DNA of 11,123 bases from an uncultured Porphyromonadaceae bacterium (GTDB lineage Bacteria > Bacteroidota > Bacteroidia > Bacteroidales > Porphyromonadaceae), in the NCBI GenBank assembly GCA_947253625.1, contig CAMYAB010000023.1:1-11123 (forward strand). The letters run 5' to 3'. Position numbers and translations under genes: made by a program. Position 1 is the first letter of the stretch, and each line of letters begins with the position of its first letter. Of this stretch, positions 1 to 5,951 are shown piece after piece. The notes below the pieces were generated by a model. That model did no database searches and was not told where the DNA came from. It was given only the letters and a program-made list of their open reading frames with translations.

Positions 1-342
1 CAAAAGCCGAGTAGACAGTCCGGGTATGTCGACCCCGCAAGGGGTCGCGCTTTCATAGCCGGGTGGTTGAGGAGGGGCGAAAGCCCCGACAATGACCCCC
101 GGGAAAAGACGGTCACCCGCCACCTCACGACCCCGCCAGGGGTCGCAAAACAGATCGGCAAAAGGGGTCGGCAAAAGCCGAGTAGACAGTCCGGGTATGT
201 CGACCCCGCAAGGGGTCGCGCTTTCATAGCCGGGTGGTTGAGGAGGGGCGAAAGCCCCGACAATGACCCCCGGGAAAAGACGGTCACCCGCCACCTCACG
301 ACCCCGCCAGGGGTCGCAAAACAGATCGGCAAAAGGGGTCGG
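1..342 (+). repeat. Two perfect tandem 171-bp copies of a three-hairpin repeat
   Basis: Positions 1-171 and 172-342 read as identical by eye. Each copy carries three palindromes. H1 (30-47 and 201-218) is a CGACCCC/GGGGTCG stem with a GCAA loop. H2 (74-87 and 245-258) is GGGGC-GAAA-GCCCC. H3 (128-145 and 299-316) has the same 7-bp stem as H1 with a GCCA loop. A third unit would start at 343 but diverges after six bases. The array may extend left of the window. Open frames crossing it (such as 67-354) translate the repeat and are not genes. The structure resembles REP/BIME-type interspersed palindromic elements; the family itself is not one I can name. Confidence 0.9.
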
Positions 343-354
343 CAAAAGGGGTGA

Positions 355-382
355 TTTTTCGGATCAAAAAAGGCTACCTTTG
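355..382 (+). promoter_or_regulatory. Possible Bacteroidota-type promoter
   Basis: TACCTTTG at 375-382 matches the Bacteroidota -7 consensus TAnnTTTG exactly. A T-rich stretch at 355-360 lies about where the weaker -33 element would be, but it lacks a clear TTG. Transcription would start near 389 and run rightward over the 22-bp repeats to the terminator at 550-573. There is no protein-coding gene in this direction. Confidence 0.35.
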
Positions 383-420
383 GTGGTTCTGATAGTCAGA
401 TAGTTACAAAGACCCTTGAG

Positions 421-508
421 TTTCACGGATAGAAGCAATCTTTTTCACGGATAGAAGCGAACCTTTTCACGGATAGAAGAAATCGCTTAGACGGATAGTA
501 GGGAAAAA
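421..508 (+). repeat. Four-unit 22-bp direct repeat (iteron-like)
   Basis: The core TTTCACGGATAGAAG begins at 421, 443 and 465, an exact 22-bp period. A degenerate fourth copy (TTAGACGGATAGTAG) starts at 487. The 22-bp spacing is about two helical turns, so successive copies face the same side of the DNA, as in iteron or operator arrays. The spacer of 7 bp differs between copies while the core is kept. It is unrelated in sequence to the GC-rich palindromic family around it. Confidence 0.85.
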
Positions 509-533
509 ACAATCCCGTTTTTGGCGACCCATT

Positions 534-665
534 TTGCCGACCTGCTTTGCGACCCCTGGCGGGGTCGTTTTTTATTTCGGAGCTTGCAGACCCGGGGTCT
601 TCGGGGCTCCGCCCCTCGACACCCGGGCTATGAAGGAGGCACCCCTGGCGGGGTGCTACCGACCC
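534..665 (-). repeat. Palindromic repeat family, inverted copy
   Basis: Read on the minus strand this is the same element as at 1-171. The H3 equivalent is at 550-567, H2 at 603-615 (loop TCC on the plus strand) and H1 at 639-656. In this copy the H1 stem is GCACCCC/GGGGTGC instead of CGACCCC/GGGGTCG: both outer base pairs are swapped and pairing is kept. Positions 591-665 match 10790-10863 with few differences. Confidence 0.85.
550..573 (+). terminator. Intrinsic terminator formed by a repeat-family hairpin
   Basis: The stem CGACCCC/GGGGTCG with loop TGGC (550-567) is followed directly by six T (568-573). It would stop plus-strand transcription arriving from the left, for example from the possible promoter at 375-382. 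It is also the H3 hairpin of the inverted repeat copy. Confidence 0.5.
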
Positions 666-714
666 AAACCGGCTGACCTGTTTTGCGACCCTTGGTTTGT
701 CCAAGTGATGGGGC

Positions 715-871
715 AGATGTCCGGATCTGCCGACCCCGCAAGGGGTCGCTCTTTCATAGCTGGGCGGTCGAGGAGGGGCGAAAGCCCCGACGATGCCCCC
801 CGGAAACGAGGATCACTCGCCACCTCACGACCCCGCCAGGGGTCGCAAAACAGATCGGCAAAAGGGGTCGG
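715..871 (+). repeat. Palindromic repeat family, diverged direct copy
   Basis: This copy has H1 at 731-748, H2 at 775-788 with a GAAA loop, and H3 at 828-845, in the same order and near-identical spacing as the copies at 1-342. The left part (715-730) and the stretch between H2 and H3 differ from those copies. It is followed head-to-tail by the next copy at 872. The region between the inverted copy and this one (666-714) shows no other structure that I can support. Confidence 0.85.
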
Positions 872-1030
872 CAAAAGCCGAGTAGACAGTCCGGGTATGT
901 CGACCCCGCAAGGGGTCGCGCTTTCAGAGCCGGGTGGTCGAGGAGGGGCAAGGCCCCGACGATGTCCCCCGGAAAAAGGTAGCCACCAGCCACACTACGA
1001 CCCCGCTAGAGGTCGCAAAAAGGGTCGGTA
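872..1030 (+). repeat. Palindromic repeat family, direct copy abutting the operon
   Basis: H1 is at 901-918. H2 is at 945-957 with its loop changed to AAG but the five-base stem intact. H3 is at 998-1015 with a GCTA loop and one C-A mismatch. The first 30 bases match those of the 171-bp units. The copy ends about 45 bp from the stop codon of the last operon gene, so the 3' side of the operon runs straight into the repeat array. Confidence 0.85.
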
Positions 1031-1057
1031 AATTCGGTCAGGCGGTCTGGGGCTACC

Positions 1058-1075
1058 GACCCCTCTCTGGGGGTC
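1058..1075 (-). terminator. Hairpin overlapping the stop codon of the last operon gene
   Basis: GACCCC (1058-1063) pairs with GGGGTC (1070-1075) around a 6-nt loop. The stop codon TGA (minus strand, 1076-1074) lies partly inside the stem. The sequence resembles a decayed H3 hairpin of the flanking repeats. No T-run follows on the minus strand, so it is at best a weak or Rho-assisted terminator or an mRNA 3'-end stabiliser. The next hairpin downstream is the H3 at 998-1015. Confidence 0.35.
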
Positions 1076-2192
1076 ACTTTTCGGTAACGATGGCTCTCAG
1101 GGTGGCGTCTTTGGTCAATTCGTACCTGTAGAGTCTGCCGCGCGGGATGCTAAAACGCTCCACCAGCCCACCGGGACCGAGGGGGGCCTTCTCACCTGCC
1201 AGACGGAGGTAGTCGGCATAGCTGCTTGGCTGGCGGTTAGGTGGCACGATCATCAGGGGGAGATACTTGGTCTCACCCGTGACAAGCTGTATGCGTAGGT
1301 GGACGATGCCACTGCCCTCCGGACCGGTCCAGCGACTATTCTCCGGAGCATAGCTCCTCACCTCGGGCAGTCCGACGCAGTAGAGTTGCCCCAATTTGTC
1401 AAGGGGTGTGAGGGGGTAGTAGTGTAGCTCTCGCCGACGGTCTGCCTCCCTTGAGTAGGGGTAGCCAAAAAGGCCGGCCTCAAGTCGATCGACGGGGTAG
1501 GCAATCTCCACGGATCGCACCCAGGGGGTCTCTCCATCATCACTTGGCAGGGTGTGGATCTCCAGCAGGGAGGTGGTGGGGATAAGCTCGGGGGTGATGA
1601 GGATGAGCTTGTGCGACTCCCTCGCTCGGGGTAGTTGTCGCAGGAGACGCCCCACCAAGGGGATACGGAGAGGCCGGTCCGACTGGCGCGTCGGGGAGAG
1701 AAGGTGGGTCAGTCGTAGGAGGGCACGCTTGCCGGAGATCTGCGACAGCGCATGCGTGTCAAGTCCTATGTATCGTTCATTGGCGATGAAGAAAAACTCA
1801 TACGTTCCCTCATCGAAAATGACCGGGTCGGTACAAGTGAGACGGTCGGGGTGTAGCTCTCGGTCTGCGCCCTCGTAGCGGAGGAGACGATTGTAGACCA
1901 CCTTGCCTCGGAGGTCGACCGCCACCAAACGCAAGGAGGAGAGCCCACCAAAGTACCGCTCGGTACCCTCCGGCAGGGCAAGGTGGGGGTGCTCAAAAAC
2001 GACAGCGACCTTACCCTGACCGGGGTCAGGATAGGGGTCGCTGTATAGACGGTCTCTACATCCCACGGAGAGGAGAGAGAGGAGGCAAAACCAAAGGCTT
2101 GCCCTATAGTATTGCCACAGAGGGTGTCGCACGTAGGACCTTTTGGTCAGATCCTCGTTATCCCTTGGGTACGACAATCTCTCTGCGCTCAT
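1074..2192 (-). CDS. Minor fimbrial subunit-like lipoprotein (putative tip/accessory pilin)
   Basis: This 372-aa protein is the last gene of the operon, 6 nt after the anchor gene. A hydrophobic segment at residues 31-44 ends in a lipobox (LLSVGC) with the lipidated Cys at 45. The 30-residue n-region is unusually long. A GTG at residue 21 is an alternative start that would shorten it, but no internal ATG is available. Residues 86-140 (LRLVAVDLRGKVVYN followed later by GTYEFFFIANE) follow a pattern I associate with minor or tip subunits of the Bacteroidales fimbrial family, such as FimC/Mfa3 types. Near the C-terminus, FSIPRGRLYRYELTKDATLR resembles the 'RNNIYHV' strand of the other subunits. 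It may alternatively belong to an unnamed fimbria-associated lipoprotein family. The stop codon lies in a repeat-like hairpin. The role as a tip or minor component is inferred from pattern and context. Confidence 0.6.
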   Translation of the reverse strand: MSAERLSYPRDNEDLTKRSYVRHPLWQYYRASLWFCLLSLLSVGCRDRLYSDPYPDPGQGKVAVVFEHPHLALPEGTERYFGGLSSLRLVAVDLRGKVVYNRLLRYEGADRELHPDRLTCTDPVIFDEGTYEFFFIANERYIGLDTHALSQISGKRALLRLTHLLSPTRQSDRPLRIPLVGRLLRQLPRARESHKLILITPELIPTTSLLEIHTLPSDDGETPWVRSVEIAYPVDRLEAGLFGYPYSREADRRRELHYYPLTPLDKLGQLYCVGLPEVRSYAPENSRWTGPEGSGIVHLRIQLVTGETKYLPLMIVPPNRQPSSYADYLRLAGEKAPLGPGGLVERFSIPRGRLYRYELTKDATLRAIVTEK

Positions 2193-2198
2193 TGAGTA

Positions 2199-3191
2199 TC
2201 AGAGTAGATTTAGGTCAGTGTCCACGCTATGCACCAGCCAGTTGTTGACCTTGATCCAAGCCACCTGGTAGCCCTCGTCGCAGTTGGGGCAACGCTTCAC
2301 CTTCAGGTCGACTGTGAAGTCGCGGTCGCATCGCATATTGATGTCCGCACCCTTGCGAGCAGCCGAGAGGATGAGGGCGATGAGGTTTTGTTGGAGGGGT
2401 TGCTGCGCACCCTCCTTGGAGATGGTGACAAAGCTATTGTGACCGCTCTCCAGGCCTAGGGTGGTAAAGGTGGCGATCAGCTCTCCATTATGCTCTGCCT
2501 CACAGCCCGGCTCGGGAGGGCCAACGTAGGTATTGGGCTTGCGGACAATCTCCGCTACGTACTTGTAGGGGTTGTCCTGTGCAGTGGTGAGCATCCTGCC
2601 ATCGCCACTGTATCGGTCATTGGCGGAAGAGACGGTGAGCGAAACCTTCTCGGGCTCCTCCAGGCCGGTGATGTGTACCGTGACTCTGTTGGTCAGTTCG
2701 GTCATATTGACCTCCACGGGGGTCACCTCCGGAGTGCCCAGACGGTTGAGGGGCTTCAGGGGCACCTGCTGGCTCACACCACGGTAGACGACACGCCCCT
2801 TGAGGTTGATGTCGGTGCGTAGCTTCGCAAATAGCTCCTTGGCCGGTACCATGGGGGTCACCTCAAAGCAATCCTTGTCCAGCCCCGACCATGCCGCCAC
2901 ACGGATCGACTCAGAGGATGGGATCCTCATCTTTACTTTGGTCTGTTCCGAGAGGGCACCCTCGTATGTCTGGGTGGCCACTACCTCCCCCTTTTCGTTG
3001 TAGGCGACAAGGAGGACGGACTTGATCTCAGCCGGGTAGCTGCGTTGAGTGGCACACTCTGTCTGGCTGTAGAGGGAGACCTCCAGATCTCGTGCACAAC
3101 CATCTAGTTGCTCATATACCGATGAGTGACACCCTCCCATCAAGAGGAGCGGAAGGAGGGTCAGTGCTGTATTTAGTATTCTCTTAGTCAT
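2199..3191 (-). CDS. Mfa2/FimB-type fimbrial anchor lipoprotein
   Basis: This 330-aa protein has a short signal peptide ending in MGGC, so Cys21 is the predicted lipid attachment site. A second Cys at 32 (pattern C-x10-C) is typical of the Mfa2/FimB family start. The body is predicted beta-rich, and the C-terminus (VNNWLVHSVDTDLNLL) is family-like. In P. gingivalis, Mfa2 and FimB hold the fimbria to the outer membrane and limit its length, and I infer the same job here. There are eight Cys in all, including a CPNC pair at 301-304 and Cys288 nearby, suggesting disulfides in the C-terminal domain. It starts 12 nt after the preceding TAA-TAA stop and ends 6 nt before the next gene. The C-terminal 'NNWLVHSVD' closely resembles the end of the 514-aa fimbrillin (NWGVHSVD). 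Confidence 0.8.
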   Translation of the reverse strand: MTKRILNTALTLLPLLLMGGCHSSVYEQLDGCARDLEVSLYSQTECATQRSYPAEIKSVLLVAYNEKGEVVATQTYEGALSEQTKVKMRIPSSESIRVAAWSGLDKDCFEVTPMVPAKELFAKLRTDINLKGRVVYRGVSQQVPLKPLNRLGTPEVTPVEVNMTELTNRVTVHITGLEEPEKVSLTVSSANDRYSGDGRMLTTAQDNPYKYVAEIVRKPNTYVGPPEPGCEAEHNGELIATFTTLGLESGHNSFVTISKEGAQQPLQQNLIALILSAARKGADINMRCDRDFTVDLKVKRCPNCDEGYQVAWIKVNNWLVHSVDTDLNLL

Positions 3192-3203
3192 ATCTAATGT
3201 TTA

Positions 3204-5942
3204 TTAGAACTTATGTTCGTAGCTATGTATGCCCCACCCTACGTTGTTCACTTGGATGGTCATGGAGGTATCCTTTACCGGTAGGTGCTCATCATTACTC
3301 GGCACTTTTTCGTCCGGATCCAGGTGATGGAAGTAGGAGTAGCGGGCGTCAGTGGGGGTCTTCACAAAAGGAATCCCCGAGAGCCCCATCCGCACAAAGC
3401 CGGTGATGTGTACGTGGTAGATATTGTTGCGCAACACGGGGGCTGAGTACCAGGTGGTCCTGTTTTTGGTACTGGGGTTCACCCAAGCGTAGTACACCAT
3501 CAGCAGACGTCCATCTTCTATAGATTTGTCCTTCCTTTTTCTGATCAGTACCTCGTAGTTAACCACCTTATCCCTATTCGTCGCAGTGTACCATGTGACA
3601 TAGCCGAGGTGGAGGTCTAGAGCTTGATTTTCATCAGCAGCTCCGAAAGATCTGGCCAGCTCCGGCTTGACCCTGCCATACAGGTAGTAGTTCATTGCGT
3701 TTTGCTGCTCCTGCGTAAGTGTTTCCGCCTGCTTGGTACCATTCAGTACATCGTTAAATAGAGCAAGCAACTCCTGAGTCGGCTCCGGTAGATCGGTGGC
3801 ACTTGCCCCTTTACGAATAGCTTGATTTCTTTTCTCTATTAGTGGGGTAAGCCACGCATCACTCATCTGTAGGTTGTGCCCACCGCCACGATACCGCACC
3901 GGGATGACGTGGTAGTCGAGGTAGAACTTCTGCTCATCGAGTGAGTAGTAGATACGGTTGGCGCCCAGCTCATAAAGCTTTTGAGTGTAGTTATCTTTGA
4001 ACCAACTCTTCTTCCCCAATAACCTGTTATAGGTGTCCTTGACGTTTTTTTCTAGCTCTTTAATCTCTTTATTGATTCTGCCGGCTTCCTTTTTGTGCTC
4101 GTTTGCATCGACTTTTTTATCAGCCTCTCTTAGTTCAGCCCATTTAGCTTCTGCCTTCTTTCTCTGCTCGTTCGTCTTGTCTTTGCTAATATATCTGGAT
4201 ATCGTATTTAGATCACTTGCAACACGACCCTCGAACTTCTTGCTATCGAGTTCGCCATTTTTGTACTGTTCGCGACACTTTAAGATCTTATTAAGTCTGT
4301 CTATTCGAGGCTTTTGATTATTCAAGTATGGTGTAACGAGAACTACCCATTCATTCTCCAACTTTTCCACTTCCTCTTGTAGTGGTTTCAGCGTTTCTTG
4401 AACAGTCTTGAGCTGCTGCTTCTTTTGTGCGATCTCTGCATTCCACTGAGCGACGGTCTGGTCATAAAGAAGCTGTCTCTTGGCTATATCAGATGCGATG
4501 CCGTCAGAGGTGGCGTTGGACCAAGGAAGGCTTGCGATATCAAAGGCGGCAATGATGGCAAAGAAGGGGGTATTGCCCTTGCGGTATTCGCTATCGGTAC
4601 TATCGCCCCACTTGTGGGTGGTCTCGGTCACGTAGCAGCTACCCCATAGTGTGGTAGGATACGGCTTATTATATGTGAAATCTGTAACGATATAATCTTC
4701 AAAACCTCCTTCGACCAGTTCCAGACGGCGCAATAGCTCCGGTATCATCAGCTTATTTTCCTTCATGATCTCCTCTTTCTTGGGGAAGAGCATCGATCTG
4801 AAGTAGTTATCACTTATCAGAGTGCTTGCTGAGAAGTCGGGGTAATTACGTATGTTCGTCTCGTAGGTAGAGAAGTCAATGAAGTTATCGGGGTTCAAAT
4901 TGCCTGATGAAGGGGTTTTGGTATTTTTGTTGTTGTACCACTCACCATCCGGGGCTTTAGCAATAGGGTAGAAAGTAGGCTCAAAGTTGAGCACCTGATA
5001 GTAGAGCCCTCTCAGCTTCATTTGCGACTTCTCCGGGTCGCCCTTTATCCCGGTATTCAGTATGCTGTTGTCTGCTGTTACCACTGCCTGGGCTAATACA
5101 CGGCGGACACTCATGGTGACGAGATTGGTCCGCGAATTCGTCACCTGTGTCTCAGTGACATTGGCCTCTACCGTATTCTCTTTACTAAGACCGGAGCACA
5201 TCATATGGTCACGGTAGTTAAGAAAGGGAGGTACCTTTTCATCCGGCTTAACATTATCAAGGTACACGCTCAGTGGCGTATCTTCATTTTTATACAACTC
5301 GGCCGGATACGTTTTGAATGAAGGCACCGGAGCCACTTCTTTGTGGGGCTGAGCGAGCACTTTCCTGGCGATATTGGGATCAGGGCGGAAGGCATACATC
5401 TCCGGCTGAGTAGTATAGGTGATACCGCTTTCCCCCTGGAAGGGAATAGGCTCCGCAATGCGCTCCAGGAAGTCACTCTTTTTGCTGAGTTTTTCACCGA
5501 GCCAGGTGACATACTGATCGGGGGGATTAAGGAAAGCATAAATGGTCTTTTCCCCGGGAGAGGTCCTCCAAGGCTTCAGCATCAACTTTCCATTATTAAA
5601 GTCGAGGATATCGGCACTGCCTGCAATATCGCCACCAATGTAGTGTACCTCGTCACGGTCATCGGAGAGGACGTAGACGGCAAAGGTGGTGAAGTCGTCA
5701 TCACCGGACCAATTGCTGAGGTAGTTTTCGCCCGAGCTATCCTCCACATCACCGGTATTGCCTCCCATACGTAGGCTCAGGGACATGTAGGTGGTACCGT
5801 ATGAGGGGGTCACACCGCTCTGTGCCGGATCGGGGGTAACCGTCACGAACGTCTCCTTCCGACAGCCACCGGCACCTACGAGGAGCAGGGACACCATCAA
5901 TAGGCTGAATATTTTGGATCTGTATATCTTAGTCATCATCAT
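3204..5942 (-). CDS. Large fimbrillin-like lipoprotein with helical insertion (912 aa)
   Basis: The signal peptide ends in GAGGC, with lipid Cys at 27. Three Met codons in a row (MMM) leave the start uncertain by up to 6 nt. N-terminal fimbrillin motifs are TTYMSLSLR (51-58) and FTTFAVYVLSDD (84-95). The middle motif is GSCYVTETTH (434-443) with RKGNTPFFAIIAAFD (454-468). Residues about 485-650 are a Lys/Glu-rich, Gly-poor helical stretch with heptad-like segments (for example 500-531 and 591-646). The fold resumes at IYYSLDEQKFYLDYH (664-678). A second insertion spans about 684-792, then come YYAWVNP (817-823), SAPVLRNNIYHVHI (833-846) and a C-terminal strand with GWGIHSYEHKF. It is clearly paralogous to the 975-aa neighbour. 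R58 lies where FimA-type precursors are cut by an Arg-specific protease. No von Willebrand A domain like that of Mfa5 is seen. A tip or accessory role is inferred. Confidence 0.8.
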   Translation of the reverse strand: MMMTKIYRSKIFSLLMVSLLLVGAGGCRKETFVTVTPDPAQSGVTPSYGTTYMSLSLRMGGNTGDVEDSSGENYLSNWSGDDDFTTFAVYVLSDDRDEVHYIGGDIAGSADILDFNNGKLMLKPWRTSPGEKTIYAFLNPPDQYVTWLGEKLSKKSDFLERIAEPIPFQGESGITYTTQPEMYAFRPDPNIARKVLAQPHKEVAPVPSFKTYPAELYKNEDTPLSVYLDNVKPDEKVPPFLNYRDHMMCSGLSKENTVEANVTETQVTNSRTNLVTMSVRRVLAQAVVTADNSILNTGIKGDPEKSQMKLRGLYYQVLNFEPTFYPIAKAPDGEWYNNKNTKTPSSGNLNPDNFIDFSTYETNIRNYPDFSASTLISDNYFRSMLFPKKEEIMKENKLMIPELLRRLELVEGGFEDYIVTDFTYNKPYPTTLWGSCYVTETTHKWGDSTDSEYRKGNTPFFAIIAAFDIASLPWSNATSDGIASDIAKRQLLYDQTVAQWNAEIAQKKQQLKTVQETLKPLQEEVEKLENEWVVLVTPYLNNQKPRIDRLNKILKCREQYKNGELDSKKFEGRVASDLNTISRYISKDKTNEQRKKAEAKWAELREADKKVDANEHKKEAGRINKEIKELEKNVKDTYNRLLGKKSWFKDNYTQKLYELGANRIYYSLDEQKFYLDYHVIPVRYRGGGHNLQMSDAWLTPLIEKRNQAIRKGASATDLPEPTQELLALFNDVLNGTKQAETLTQEQQNAMNYYLYGRVKPELARSFGAADENQALDLHLGYVTWYTATNRDKVVNYEVLIRKRKDKSIEDGRLLMVYYAWVNPSTKNRTTWYSAPVLRNNIYHVHITGFVRMGLSGIPFVKTPTDARYSYFHHLDPDEKVPSNDEHLPVKDTSMTIQVNNVGWGIHSYEHKF

Positions 5943-5951
5943 TATCTCTGA

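Larger units (their letters stand above)
389..573 (+). ncRNA. Candidate repeat-containing small RNA
   Basis: This is a hypothetical transcript of about 185 nt, inferred from three things in a row: the TACCTTTG box at 375-382, four 22-bp direct repeats at 421-508, and a GC-rich hairpin followed by six T at 550-573. No convincing coding frame is present. The 5' end is only estimated from the -7 box. An alternative is that the repeats are a protein-binding array and the terminator merely belongs to the repeat family. No known RNA family is recognised. Confidence 0.25.

Noticed and set aside
1..342. CRISPR array
   Set aside because: The repeated unit is 171 bp with no unique spacers between copies, and no cas genes are in the window.
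421..508. CRISPR-like short repeat
   Set aside because: The 7-bp gaps are far too short for spacers and the 15-bp core is not a CRISPR-length repeat.
67..1031. Several overlapping short open frames on both strands in the left flank
   Set aside because: They translate the palindromic repeats, recur with each copy and have low-complexity Arg/Gly/Pro-rich products. No start context or domain supports them.
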